Shown: in pieces, positions 1 through 12,578 of the stretch
Layout of the letters: each line of letters opens with the position of its first letter
How positions within the stretch are numbered: position 1 is the first letter of the stretch
NCBI RefSeq assembly: GCF_018873765.1
Contig: NC_057917.1
Coordinates: forward strand, 52,693,464-52,757,463
DNA from: Telopea speciosissima
Lineage: Eukaryota > Streptophyta > Magnoliopsida > Proteales > Proteaceae
Direction of reading: 5' to 3'
DNA: 64,000 nucleotides
Notes under the pieces: generated by a model
What the model saw: the letters and a program-made list of their open reading frames with translations, nothing else
What the model was told of the DNA's origin: nothing
Database searches by the model: none
Made by a program: the position numbers and the translations under genes

Positions 1-1158
1 ACGTTCTTTTTCTCCTCTGCATTCTCAAAGGTGATCTTGCATAAAATCTGTTTTACTACAGGAAACAAGCTTTTTGCTATTGGCTATTCTATTTTCTCAA
101 AGGCTTTCTAGCATCGTTTTTGACCCTATTAGTACAATACGTTGTCAAGATAATCAACAAAGACATTGGGCTTCATTGTATCCTGGGAGACGATTCGTTG
201 CAACCTATTTGCATCTGGAAGTAGGGAAGAATTACGTCTTAAGGAAAGCAACTCTATAACGTGCCTTAAAGACTCAAGCCTAAGCTTTTCTAACACTCTC
301 CACCTATACCTTAGGTTTTGAGTTGAACCCTCCAACCTGGTATTAGAGCTTAGGTCTATTTATTAGTCTCCCTAAGTTGTTTGTCCACGTGCAGAGCCAG
401 GTATGCCAATAAAAATAAAGGGTGATGAAGAGTGTTGAAATATTGTGAATTATAGAGTCATACACATAGTTCTACATCGGTTTGTTCAGATCCTTTGTGT
501 TTTCAAATACTTGAGGAGCTCTCTCCACTTAATGTCTAAAAGTTTTGTATTGAATTCCCCAACAATCAGAATTACCTTCAACGGGGTCACTTTCAATAGA
601 GGTTTCATTAATAGAATTCCAAGTTTTTAGCTTTATGATAAATTGATCAAGCTTCTGTGATGTTGCAGATACTAAGGTTGCCAAGGAAGGCCTTCTTTGA
701 TGGGTCAACAAGAAAACAATTGCCCTTTTAGATTAATCCTTGCAGTTTAAGTATGAAACAGGTGGTAGCTTCCTTATTGAAGTTTGACAGGATCTGATTC
801 TTTTCTTCTCACACATCATGAGTCGATATTGGGACAAAACTTGGTTCTTTTGAGAGGCATCTGAGCTGCCAATGCTATATTATCTTATCGTAAGAATCCC
901 TTTAAGAATCCCTTTGTAACTGAGGATGTTTATCCTTCTTCTACCTTTTCTTGGGTGGATTCTTCTCCCCCCACTCAGACACCTCTTTTTCAAAGTAGGT
1001 GAGAGAAGATAATAGAATTTCTGATTAGCTAGTCTAGGTTATTTTCCACACATTCCCAAGACCAAAGTTTTGCTATGCCCATGGGATTGGGACTCATGGA
1101 ATATGACTCATCATGTGTTCTTATCATTACTGATTTTCCTATTGTTGAAGGTTCAAAA
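1..1158. other. Intergenic, repeat-like, no gene seen
   Basis: AT-rich sequence with only short overlapping open frames that show no codon bias, domain or splice structure. Around 230-355 there is a stretch resembling the end of an LTR followed by a tRNA-Met-type primer-binding site, listed separately. Nothing else can be named. Confidence 0.5.
230..355 (+). mobile_element. Possible LTR end plus primer-binding site (copia-like fossil)
   Basis: The stretch ends in a sequence close to TGGTATCAGAGC, the complement of the initiator-Met tRNA 3' end used as primer-binding site by many plant Ty1/copia elements, preceded by an A/T- and C-rich LTR-like tail. No coding part of an element is recognisable nearby and the other LTR was not found. 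It is a broken, old fragment. The call rests on this one motif and is weak. Confidence 0.3.
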
Positions 1159-1167
1159 TATCTTTTT

Positions 1168-1283
1168 GGGGCGCTGTTCTCTGTGCTGCAGCACAGCCTG
1201 CGTCCAGACACATAGGAGTGGGCACAATGATCACCCTGCCCCCTTCACAGGCTGCCCATACGTGACACAGAGAACATTCTCCC
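1168..1283. mobile_element. Palindromic Mutator-like MITE with 9-bp target duplication
   Basis: A 116-bp element whose ends form an inverted repeat (left GCTGTTCTCTGTGCTGCAG, right ending CACAGAGAACATTCTCCC). It is flanked on both sides by the same 9 bp, TATCTTTTT (1159-1167 and 1284-1292), the target duplication length typical of Mutator-superfamily elements. It has no coding capacity. A close relative lies at 43698-43834 and more distant ones at 40420-40590 and 59958-60119. Confidence 0.85.
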
Positions 1284-1292
1284 TATCTTTTT

Positions 1293-3247
<1,955 letters not shown>

Positions 3248-4088
3248 TTCACACTGCCTGACCTGGTCTGTCTCTTGCTTTGACCCCTCACCAAAGATCA
3301 AGTTGGATTTAGATTGAGTTTGTGATTGATCAGATTGGGCTAGACTCTCTCTGTACCTAGCCTGAGCAGTTCCTATCCTTGTTCACCCAAAGTTGCCATT
3401 AATTCCTATTTCAGGGTTCCCCTCAGACTAATCTTTATTTGAATTATTCCTGTATCAGAATAAAAAATAAAATAATTCCTGTACTTGAGGGTGAAAAATT
3501 ATGTTGGATAATTGTTACTGAAAAAACTTTGGTAGCACAATATTATGAGGATCAATGAGTTTCTTCTACTGTAATATGCATCTGATTTTAAATTTGCCAT
3601 GCTTTCAGATGAGATAGAGAAGAAGGTCTCCACAAAGAGGTGGCGGGTTCCTGCAGGTTGAGACAGGGCAGTGACCCAAACCATTGACATTACTCTGCTA
3701 TACCAACTAATAGATTATGAATTGCCTGTTTTGTATGTTCTCTTTGCCTATAGCAAGTCTATATGGTTTGAAGGTGCCAGTATGCTCAACTGTGCCACTG
3801 GTAAAGTTCTTGGAAGCTATACCCACAGACCTGGGTTGACACCTCTCTTCACCTCCAACACTAGTTTCCACTTGACAACTGAACTCAAGGCATTAAAGAA
3901 ATAAGAATTTATGGTTCCTAGCTTTGACAGTGTCCATTGTTGTACACTATAGGCATTCTTAATTCTGAATACTTCCTATTATCTTCTTACATTTGGAATG
4001 GAGTATACCAAAGGAAAGTCCAGTGAGGGTGCCAGCCCCTGGCAACCAGGAGGTCCCTTTCAAAGTTTAAAATCAGCCCTTGCAAACA
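3248..4088. other. Intergenic upstream of the Aux/IAA gene, no gene seen
   Basis: Mixed-composition sequence. An open frame at 3671-3904 on the + strand (77 codons) has no recognisable domain or splice partners, and I do not call it a gene. Confidence 0.45.
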
Positions 4089-4212
4089 AAGCTGTCAAGG
4101 CATTACCTAGGCATCCAAACACCCTTTGCTGGAAGGGTGCCTTGGTTGCCTGGGCGTCGCCTTGATTTTTTACCTTCTTCAAAGCCTAAGATAGTCTAGA
4201 CGCCGTGAAAAG
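4089..4212. mobile_element. Degenerate hAT MITE, same family as 47734-47869
   Basis: The sequence follows the same order of segments as the well-preserved MITE at 47734-47869: GTCAAGG followed by an accept of CCTAGGC-type motifs, a central CCTTGATTTT segment, and an end containing TCTAGACGCC. Terminal bases and the target duplication are no longer recognisable, so this is an older copy. Confidence 0.6.
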
Positions 4213-4882
4213 TATGCTCGCAAATCCGCATTACTGTTAAGCCTGTGAGTGCAGTGGTGCCACTACTGTGCAGGTGTTGAGGGTGGATTCTGGAGCTGCT
4301 AACTGTCTTTTTGCTTGTGTGGCTGTCGTCCCTGGGACCGACTGTCAGAGAATTTTCTCTATTTTTATAGAAGCAGCATGAAAGCTTATGTGGTTCAGAT
4401 CACTGTGAGCCTAATCTGACATTAGAACCTTATAAAGATTTAAAATAGACATTTCTTGTATTTCACTGCCGAACTCCCATTGTTCAGATTTTGTTGGGTG
4501 TGCTTTTGCTTGCAACTTCAGTTGAAGCCAAAAGACTGAAATCCTTGTTGCCATATTGGGCTGCAGAATCCAAACCCACTTTTGGCAGGATCACTCTGGT
4601 CATCCTCTGTTTTTGTAGTTGCATGTTATGTTATCTTATCGTGTAGTTGTGTTCTTGCATGTTCATTGTTGCCTATGAAGATAGCACACATGAATAATTG
4701 ATGATGGGTGAAGTGTCCTGATTGATTTGGCTGTGTTCACTCAATTTTGCCCTTGTTCTGCTTCCATTGTTTCCATTCCTTTGCTTTCAGTTTCAGTTCT
4801 TTCCCTCTCCTAGAGAAGTATATATAAATGGATATAGTGTAGGTCTTCAGGAAGCAAGCTTTGTATTTCTGGTGATTATCTC

Positions 4883-7800
4883 ATGGATTTCAACACTGAG
4901 GTTCCAGAATCCTTCCCAATAACCTCTTCTCACCTGTCCTTTGTTTACCATCAAACTAAGGAAAAGGATACTATTGTTGATTTAGACCTAAGCCTCAGAA
5001 CTCAGCAACCTGAATCTCACAATCCACCAGAATGCTGTATGCTGCCATTTCCTTAATTACTTCTTGAGACTTAGCATATATAACTACTTTGAAGTCATCT
5101 TAGGACCAGAAATCAAGTTCTTTGTAAAATTCATCTCATTTGGAATTCAGTCTTATAAGTTTCACTTAGATATATTGCAGTGTGTGCTAACTAAAGTTTG
5201 TATTTGGATCAGTTAGTCCAATGGATTATGTCAACATGATGAGTTGGTCAGAGCTGAGTTCATATGCCAGAATCATGAATCTGGAATGTCCGATGATGGC
5301 ACCGGAAGTTTGTAACTATGAAACAGAGGGAGTGCAGAGCAAGGAGAGATGGGCTTACGTGAAGGTAAACATGGAGGGGGTGGTTGTTGGCCGGAAGGTT
5401 TGCATGCTTGACCATTGCAGTTACTCTAGTCTTGCACTTCAATTGGAAGACATGTTTGGTAAGTGTTTGGAATCTCAGAAAACTTCTTCTATTTTTGTGG
5501 CTGTGTTTGGTATACAATCTTGGAATAGATTCTGGGTCTAGAACGTAATCTGAAACCCAATTCTTCTTTATTTTCTCGCTTCAGAATGTGTTTTAAATCA
5601 ATGCATGCCAAACAGTCTTAGTTGAGTTGAATTATGGAATGAGATTTGTGGTCATTTTCAGGTGGTCACTGTGTATCAGGATTGCAGTTTTTCCAGGCTG
5701 AGTCTGAATTTTCTTTGTTGTACAAGGACATAAATGAGAATTGGAGGACTGTGGGTGATGTTCCCTGGAAGTAAGTTCTTCATGTTCATCAATTTCTTCT
5801 CTGTCAGAAGTTGAATTTCATTTAGGTTGTGACCAATCCATTTGTGCATTAGTTCCTTAAACTGTTCTCATCATAGGAATTACCCTTCTCTTATTCTCCC
5901 AAATCCAACTCTCACAACCCCCAACATTTAAACCGGTTCAGCTTTGAAGGGCACTAACTTACTATGTGTCACTGGTAGCCAAGGCATTAAAGGTACCCCT
6001 GGTCTGGTAAGGGAGCTACTGGACATGGCTGCCAGCATTATGAAAATCAAGTTTTAGAAATTGTAGGTCTTTGACAAGATCTTTTTGTTCTAAAAATTGT
6101 TTTCTCTAATTTAATTTTGACAATCTGGAAGCAGAATCCATAGTCTAATTCTGACTTATGAAACAAACAGACAAGAGGATCTAATTTTGCTAGATGACAT
6201 ACATGAACATTATATTTAAGGCTAATTGTCCCGGGACGGATATGACTCATATGAGAATAAGTTGGGATGGCTTTTTGATCTAATTCCATCAAATCTCAGC
6301 TGTTGAATATTTTACCTGAAACAGGCTGTGACGGTGATCTCTCATCCCCTATCGCCTCTGTATCCTCCAACCCACACACTCTCTCCTCCTCCCCACCTCT
6401 CTGCATCTCCCTCCCACACCGCCATCTCTCTCCCCCTCCCTGCCTCAGCATTCTGCTCCCCCCCCCCCTCTCTCTCTCTCTTTCTCTCTCTCAACCCATC
6501 TCGGCATCGGACCTAGCTCCTGTCCAGCCGTGGGGGGAGCTGGACGGTGCAGCACCCTTTTAGATCATTACACCTGGCATTAAATATATCCAACGGTCAT
6601 CAATATGATGGATATTTTAATCCATCTTTCTCTCACTCTCTCGTTTGAATTCCTGAACCCGACCTGACTCCATTCCTCAAAACCACTCGTTTCTCTTTCT
6701 CTTCTCCCTTTCTGCGAACCCAAATCAAAGAATGAAAATCAGCGAACCAAGTGGTGGTATTGTTGTTGTTGTTGCTTCTCTTGAACACCTCCGTGCCCAA
6801 GTCGTTCTTCTTTGTAGCTACCAAGAGGGAGAAAAAGATCAGAACCAGTAGCTTCAGCAACAATCCCCCTCAAAGACGATTGAAAGCGCATGTTTGTCAC
6901 CTCGATTGCAATCAGACGAAAACAGAGTGAAAGGGTTATCCACTACCCAGAAGCTGGTTATGGTTTAAACCTCTGAGATAGAAAAGAAGTAAAGAAGCAA
7001 AAGGAAATTGGGAGATGACACTCGAGAGGAGATTGGGCCATGTTAGGGAAAAGGGAGAATGATGATAATGAATGCAACCTACAAACAAGGGACACGGTTA
7101 ACGAGAGGAACAACACTTCTTCTCTTTTTCTTTTGTTTTTTCCTAATTCTAAAATACCCCTTCCGCTGCTGCACCGGAAAGATACAGAGATTGTAAAATA
7201 AAACCTTAAAACTCAAATTAAACAAATAAAATTATAGACGCAACCCATTACCCAACACAGAGTGCCACTAAAACAGGGAAATAATTGCAGAGAAAAAGAC
7301 CAATCCACCTGAAATTTCAGGGGGAAAAGTTCAATCCGCCTTTCTCTCTTTCACCCTTCTCCTCTTGCAGTATTCCCTTACTACATTTGTTAACGCTCAA
7401 ACTTTCTGGTATTTTTTTTTCTCCCCTTGAAATTTCCAAGACTCAGAATTAGATCTATGAATTCATCACTTGCAGAGGATTTGTCATCACTGTAATCATC
7501 ACTTTTTGATTCATGCGTTATCACTTGAAAAAGTTAGACCTCATTTCCCCTATCTTATCCCCCACCAATTTCCTGTAACTTTCCAACGGAGATTTTGCTT
7601 TTATTTCCCTTTTTTGTGTGTACGGTGTAGTTCTCAAATTTCGTTAGTTTATGTGAAGTGTAGGTATATTTTGGGTCTGTAGATCTTGTTTTCTTCTTGG
7701 TCCTTTTGTCAGATCTAAGCAGAGCTGTCGCTAGAATGCATGATTTTCTTCTGAAGATCTAATTTTTGTTGTATAAAAGCTTGTTGAATCGAGGGTTGGG

Positions 7801-8529
7801 AGGATCCAGTTCTTTTCAAGATCTGATTTCAATTGTATATAACCTTGTTGAAGGCTTGGGAGGTACCAGGCTCTAGCTATTGAACCTTAGTCTTCTTCTT
7901 TTTTTCTTGTTTATCTGTTAGGGTTTTAGGTTTACAAAGCACACCTGTGTCGCCGGATCCCTTGAAGAAGATGCAGAGAAGGGGAAGTGAATGAGAAACG
8001 AGAGGTTTTGAGGAATGAAGTCGGGTCGGGTTTAGGAGTTCAAACGACAGAGTGTGAGAGAGATGGATTAAAATATCCATCCTATTGATGACCGTTGGAT
8101 ATATTAAATTCCAAGTGTAATGATCTAAAAGGGGTGCTGCACCGACCAGCTCCCGCCATGGCTGGACAGGAGCCAGATCCTCTCGGCATCACCCTCTTGC
8201 GCCAAAATATCGCGAGTTGCAGCCAAGTCTCATAAAGGAATCACCCTCTGCATTTTTTACCTTTTCTGCTTTTGTTTACTGTTGTAATATGGTAAGAAGG
8301 GTATAATTGTCTATTAGAGTTTTTTATTTTTTGGTAAGTATTAGAGTTTGTTAATGTTGTCCTTGGGGTATTATTATAACTAGTAACTCATACTATTCTA
8401 TTATAAATAAAGAGGGTTTGTGGCTCATTGATATAAGTTCAATTCTCCAAATCCATCATGGTATCAAAGCTAGGATCTACATTGGGATCCGAACCCTAAT
8501 GGTGGCTCCTGAAACCCTAGAATCACCAA

Positions 8530-8567
<38 letters not shown>

Positions 8568-9222
8568 CACCGTGACAGTTGGGAACCGATAACTATGTGG
8601 AAATTCAAATATGGACAATTAAAATTTGATTTTAAATCTACGAATACAATCTAATTTTCCGAAATGAAATACATGAACACACTATTTAGAGATATATTTA
8701 GCACATTATAAAGCTGAAACTAGTGGTAAGACCATATGAATGTGGAGATTATGAGTCGGTGAACTGTAGAGCAATCAGTCCAGGAACTCTTTTGGAGAGA
8801 AGGAAAGAAAGAACTTTTTATTGCTTGTAAGGGCTGTGAGCTGTCTTTCTGGAGAGTTGATGGTTTAATATCTTTTGGGTTGGGGTAAGGCGGGTATATC
8901 CCCCTTGTATTCTTTCCTATTATTTGTCTGATCTTTAATATAATCATAGGGGTTGACCCGGGTCCCAGATATTATTCGGGTAAAAAAACAATAATAAAAA
9001 ACAAAAATAAAATAAAATAGATGGGTTATAAATTCATATATTTAGCATGGCTGAATATGGATATGTTCAAGTGTTACTCAAGCAATTTTTTGGTAGCATC
9101 ATCTGTTGATTGGTAAATATCTATTTTATTTTAATAGGGATTTTTTGGACTGTGTGAGGAGGCTAAGGATTGCCCGGAAGGATGAAGCTATTTTCCCATT
9201 CTCAGCTTCTTTACTTTCCTAA
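4883..9222 (+). CDS. IAA32: Noncanonical Aux/IAA protein, IAA32/IAA34 type (4 exons, 197 aa)
   Basis: Nuclear repressor of the auxin-response family. Exons: 4883-5036, 5213-5458, 5662-5770, 9138-9222; phases agree and the stop is TAA at 9220-9222. The N-terminus (MDFNTE) carries an EAR-type LxLxL motif, DLDLSLRT, at residues 33-40, the TOPLESS-binding domain I. The PB1 domain (domains III/IV) begins at RWAYVKVNMEGVVVGRKV (97-114), continues with LALQLEDMF and VSGLQFFQAESEFSLLYKD, and ends GDVPWKDFLDCVRRLRIARK. The domain II degron (GWPPV) that binds TIR1/AFB is absent, as known for IAA32 and IAA34 of Arabidopsis, so auxin-triggered turnover is not expected. Length matches IAA32 (about 190 aa). 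The first exon was chosen because it supplies domain I; starting at 5221 would lose it. The last intron is 3.4 kb and contains a Mutator-like element. The symbol denotes orthology to the IAA32/34 pair, not a proven one-to-one match. Confidence 0.9.
6341..6498 (+). repeat. C/T-rich low-complexity tract
   Basis: Pyrimidine-rich tract ending in (CT)n just before the target duplication of the Mutator-like element, inside the last intron of the Aux/IAA gene. Open frames across it are compositional. Confidence 0.8.
6509..8180. mobile_element. Mutator-like (MULE) non-autonomous element in Aux/IAA intron 3
   Basis: The ends form a long inverted repeat: left 6509 to about 6640, right about 8055-8180, both starting with a GGATC/GGACC variant followed by GGCTCCTGTCCAGCC-like sequence and continuing through a shared ATCCAACGGTCATCAATA block. 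The element is flanked by identical 10-bp repeats TCTCGGCATC (6499-6508 and 8181-8190). The 1.67 kb interior has no transposase frame. It could contain captured host sequence, since it is much larger than a simple MITE, but I cannot identify a source gene. The same terminal family is seen at 16928-17117 and 41593-41785. Confidence 0.85.
8290..8570 (+). mobile_element. LTR-end fragment with primer-binding site (copia-like fossil) plus (CT)n
   Basis: A TATAAATAAAGAGG-type stretch is followed after about 60 bp by TGGTATCAAAGC at about 8459, resembling an initiator-Met primer-binding site after an LTR. A (CT)n microsatellite follows at 8537-8565. It is a broken fragment, with no coding part recognised, in the last intron of the Aux/IAA gene. 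Confidence 0.35.
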
Positions 9223-9445
9223 CTACATCTTTTCTTAGCTTTCTCTCCATGAAGATGCCAAGAAGTGCAGGAAAGGATGAAGCTATTTTCTTTCTTCAGC
9301 TTACTTGTTTTACAGACTCCCCCCCCAACCCCTTTCTCTCTCTCTCTCTCACTGTTCCTTGACATATGCTGGTCCTTGGACCAATTAAATTAATTTTCCT
9401 TTTATAGAAGTAACTTAATATTAAGATGCATTTATATTTGTCTAC

Positions 9446-9596
9446 TGGGTAAGGTTGCTCCATTGTCACCACTTATGTGATCAAGTGGTCACGGGTTCGA
9501 GTCTGAAGCAGTCTCTTTGCAAAAGCAAGGGTTAGACTGCGTACATTATGACCCTCTCCCAATGGCGGGAGTCTCGTGTATTGTGTACGCCCTTTT
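9446..9596 (+). mobile_element. Au-type SINE with 15-bp target duplication
   Basis: A tRNA-derived plant SINE: an internal promoter B-box-like GGTTCGAGTCT, the family-typical GCGTACATTATGACCCT block, GGCGGGAGTCTCGTG, and an end GTACGCCC followed by a T run. It is bordered by exact direct repeats TTTATATTTGTCTAC at 9431-9445 and 9597-9611, as expected for retroposition. It lies just past the Aux/IAA stop codon. It is near full length for the family and has no coding capacity. Confidence 0.9.
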
Positions 9597-9611
9597 TTTA
9601 TATTTGTCTAC

Positions 9612-10030
9612 TCCCTAGTTTTTAAAATTGAAGCAGGCATCAAACTTAAAGTTTTGACTACTTAAACTGCATGTGGTTCTGAAATTTAACTAAAAATTTA
9701 ATAAAAATTTCTTAGGAAAAAAAAGAAAGAAGAAAGAAAGAAAACCATCAAACCCAATCATAGTTACAAGTATTGGTATCAATATCTGTATTGGTCTTAG
9801 CCGATACCGATACAACACCGATAGTGATTGAGTTGAATTGGGCTGTATCGGGCTGATTCCAACTGATCCTGTACAAGAACTTAAGTCTAGGGGGTTTTTA
9901 GCCGATTTTCACAGATTCTAGATCAAAATCGACCGAGACTAATCTGGATCCCAGTTCCTGATTTTTAAACCCTGGATTAGGCTGGCCTGATACCAATACT
10001 TAGAACCAAACTGAAAAAGGTCCAATTCCA
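9612..10030. other. Intergenic, degenerate ATCGGTATC-type repeat
   Basis: The part from about 9770 to 9990 is rich in ACCGATAC/ATCGGT-like motifs similar to stretches at 17890-18600, 29120-29310 and 30920-31050. This is a dispersed plant repeat of unknown class. No gene is seen. Confidence 0.5.
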
Positions 10031-10049
10031 ATCAAACCTGGTTCAACCT

Positions 10050-10182
10050 AAACAAGGGGTGTATCCAGTGCACGAGGCTCCTGCCAGTGCGGGGTCTGGG
10101 GAGGATTATAATGTACACAGCCTTACCTCTACTTTCAGAGGCTGTTTCCAAGCTCGAACCTGTGACCACTTGGTCACAATGT
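10050..10182 (-). mobile_element. Au-type SINE, minus orientation, 19-bp target duplication
   Basis: The reverse complement of the Au SINE: CCAAGTGGTCACAGGTTCGAG-like promoter part at the right, GTACATTATAATCC in the middle, and the family 3' end at the left. Flanking direct repeats are exact: ATCAAACCTGGTTCAACCT at 10031-10049 and 10183-10201. The element has substitutions relative to the copy at 9446-9596 but is nearly whole. Confidence 0.9.
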
Positions 10183-10201
10183 ATCAAACCTGGTTCAACC
10201 T

Positions 10202-11460
10202 CTGGATGATATTTAAAACTATAGCCTTGTCTAATTATCTACTCCCTCCCTCTCATGGAAATTGCAGTCAAGGCTACCCTTGTTCTACAACTAACAGGTT
10301 ATATATTTTATTTCTTATAAAAGACAGGTTCTGTTGGAAAAACCCTGATTCTGAATTGGCTTTAAGATATAAAACTAAACAACTTAGTCCTAAAGAAGAA
10401 GAATTGATTTGTTGGATGGATCAAGAACTGCAACCTCTACAACAAACCATCAGAATAGCTCCCCCAACAAACCATCACATGATGATAGGCAATAGTAGGA
10501 AACTAGGAATTGCAGCTTAGCCTTAACAGATCTTCCTTACTTAACTGTTTGTCTTCTTTGAAGGGTAAACAACTAAACTGTAAAGCATTAAATTTTTTTG
10601 TGCCATTATCAAGTTGCATGCATATGGGGGGCTCATGAGAGGGCTGGAAAACCCGTGAATCCACCATTGTTAAAAGACAGATTCTTACAGAGTGAGAGTA
10701 CTGCCAGAAAGGGATCCCTGATGAGAACTAAAGACAAGAAGGTACGAAACAAAGATTTGGCTATTTCAATGTGGAAAGATCCAAAAAGGTTGAAAGGGGA
10801 AAAAAAAATCCTTAAAAGAGTCACATGTGAACTTTGTAAAGGGTATCTATGATCCTACTTTGAAGAGTCAAAACCATGGTTTGAGGTATCAGTTGGAAAC
10901 AAGAAAACAAGGATTTGTGCTTGCTTCCAGCCTTTCAGAGTGATAAGTAATGACAAAAATTCATTCATTTATTCTGACAAAACACCATCAAGACCATACC
11001 TAACTCTGTATAACTTCCAACATCTTAATGAAGATTTTTACCAAAAAAACAAAAAACATCTTAATAAGCGTGGCCCGCCCTCTTGATCGCTTTGCCCTAT
11101 GAAGGAGGAAAATCCCATCTTTGTTGATGCTTCCCCATGTGTTCCTCTTGATGCAATGGTAAGATTACTCTGTTTTAACCAAATGATCATTTCGCCCCGT
11201 CCTGTGTTGGTATAGGAGCCATGCTTCAGGACAGAATCCTTTTTTCCCAAGTAAACAATTCCATGTCGATCCCATTTTTTCCTTTCTTTAGAAAGAGTGT
11301 GTTAGCCATAGTAACTGTCGAATCTCGTTCAATCCTTGTGTTGTCTGTCATCAAATCCAGGCATAAATGCATACTAGGAATTATGAACTAAGAGCCCACA
11401 TTGCATCATTAGATAGCTCCCAAATAATGAGGTTGGGGGTAGGGAATCACAGGTTTTCAG
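10202..11460. other. Intergenic, no gene seen
   Basis: An open frame runs from the SINE to 10520 and others are short; none shows domains, codon bias or splice partners. A fragment GATGCAATGGTAAGATTACTCTG at about 11150 resembles the head of an Au SINE. Nothing else is recognised. Confidence 0.45.
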
Positions 11461-11469
11461 CCGGACCCA

Positions 11470-11760
11470 TCAAACTAAAATAATCACAAGTTCTTAGGGT
11501 GTTGAAAGTCTAACTCAAAATCAAGTAGAAAGAAAAAACTATAACTCTATAATTCCCAACATCTCGACACTCTCCCTTCAATGTAACTTTGGCTAAATTG
11601 GACATACAAAGCTCGTAGGAGGATGTTACATGCAATAATCTCGCATCGCTTCCATAAGGGATTGAAAGTGGGCATATATAATATTGGGTTCCCTCTCCTT
11701 TTAGATCGGTTTATGAGTGTGAGTTCTTCCAATCGTAACATTGGTGCTTTCATTGATCCG
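11470..11760 (+). mobile_element. Possible LTR end fragment (Ty3-type fossil)
   Basis: The segment ends in CATTGGTGCTTTCATTGA (about 11739-11756), a sequence commonly found at the LTR/internal junction of plant Ty3 elements, preceded by CTCTCCTTTTAGATCG and a TATATAATATTGGG box. No coding part and no second LTR were found. It is broken and old. Low confidence. Confidence 0.3.
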
Positions 11761-12578
11761 TCCTTTACAGTTGACTACTTGGGAGGGGCAACCTGATGCC
11801 AGAGTGCAAGCCCCTAGGAAAGGGCTACCTGCCGCCAGGAAAAAGTCCTGGAGCAAAGTGGAGCCACCTAGAAAGGGCTACCTGATCCGGAGTGGACCGA
11901 TGTGGACCGTTGAGGACATCGGTCGTTAAATCTAACCCAAAACCTTAAAACATCATGCAGAGAGCTCGTCAATAAACAAATAATCTTCAATGTAAAATTC
12001 TCCAACATCTTTGCTATCCCTTAAAAATAATTGGGTAATTTATAGATCACCCCTTGAAAATGGAGAAACAATACTCAAATCACCCCCACTTATTGGTACA
12101 ATTTCAGCTTAAAATGAGTAGAGGGAGTAACTATTTTGTTTTTCAATAAACCAAATAGTGAATTGTTATACTTCACAAGGCATGATGCCTAGAAGAAGGA
12201 CCCTTCATTTAAACCATCAATGGAAGAAAATTTTCATTTCATCAAACCAATTACAACACCCATCTTAAACAAAGTAAACTTTAATAAAAGAAAATTCACT
12301 CCCCCAATTCCCCCTCCCCGACGAGAGAAATAAATTTCAATTAACAAATAATTTATAATCTTCATGAGCAGAATTGCTTGATCTTCACTTCCACACCGTA
12401 TCCTAACAGGGAAGAGAAATCCCTTCATTTTATTCTCTCTTTTCTACATCCTTTCTCCTCAGCTGTTCTAACTTAAATCCAAAATCATGTTTTCTCCAAA
12501 CCTGAAAGGCATCTCTCCAGACTACTAAATCCTGCTACTGAATATCAAATTCCATGTTCATGGGCCAATTGGGTTTAC
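11761..12578. other. Intergenic and 3' flank of the receptor kinase gene
   Basis: No coding exon is recognised. The part near 12460-12578 is probably the 3' untranslated region of the minus-strand receptor kinase gene, by position only. Confidence 0.45.

Noticed and set aside
5221-5541. Single-exon reading of the Aux/IAA gene starting at 5221
   Set aside because: It lacks domain I and runs past the GTAAGT donor at 5459; the four-exon model matches IAA32 in length and order.
10059-10520. 153-codon open frame starting in the SINE
   Set aside because: Its first part is the minus-strand SINE and the remainder has no domain.
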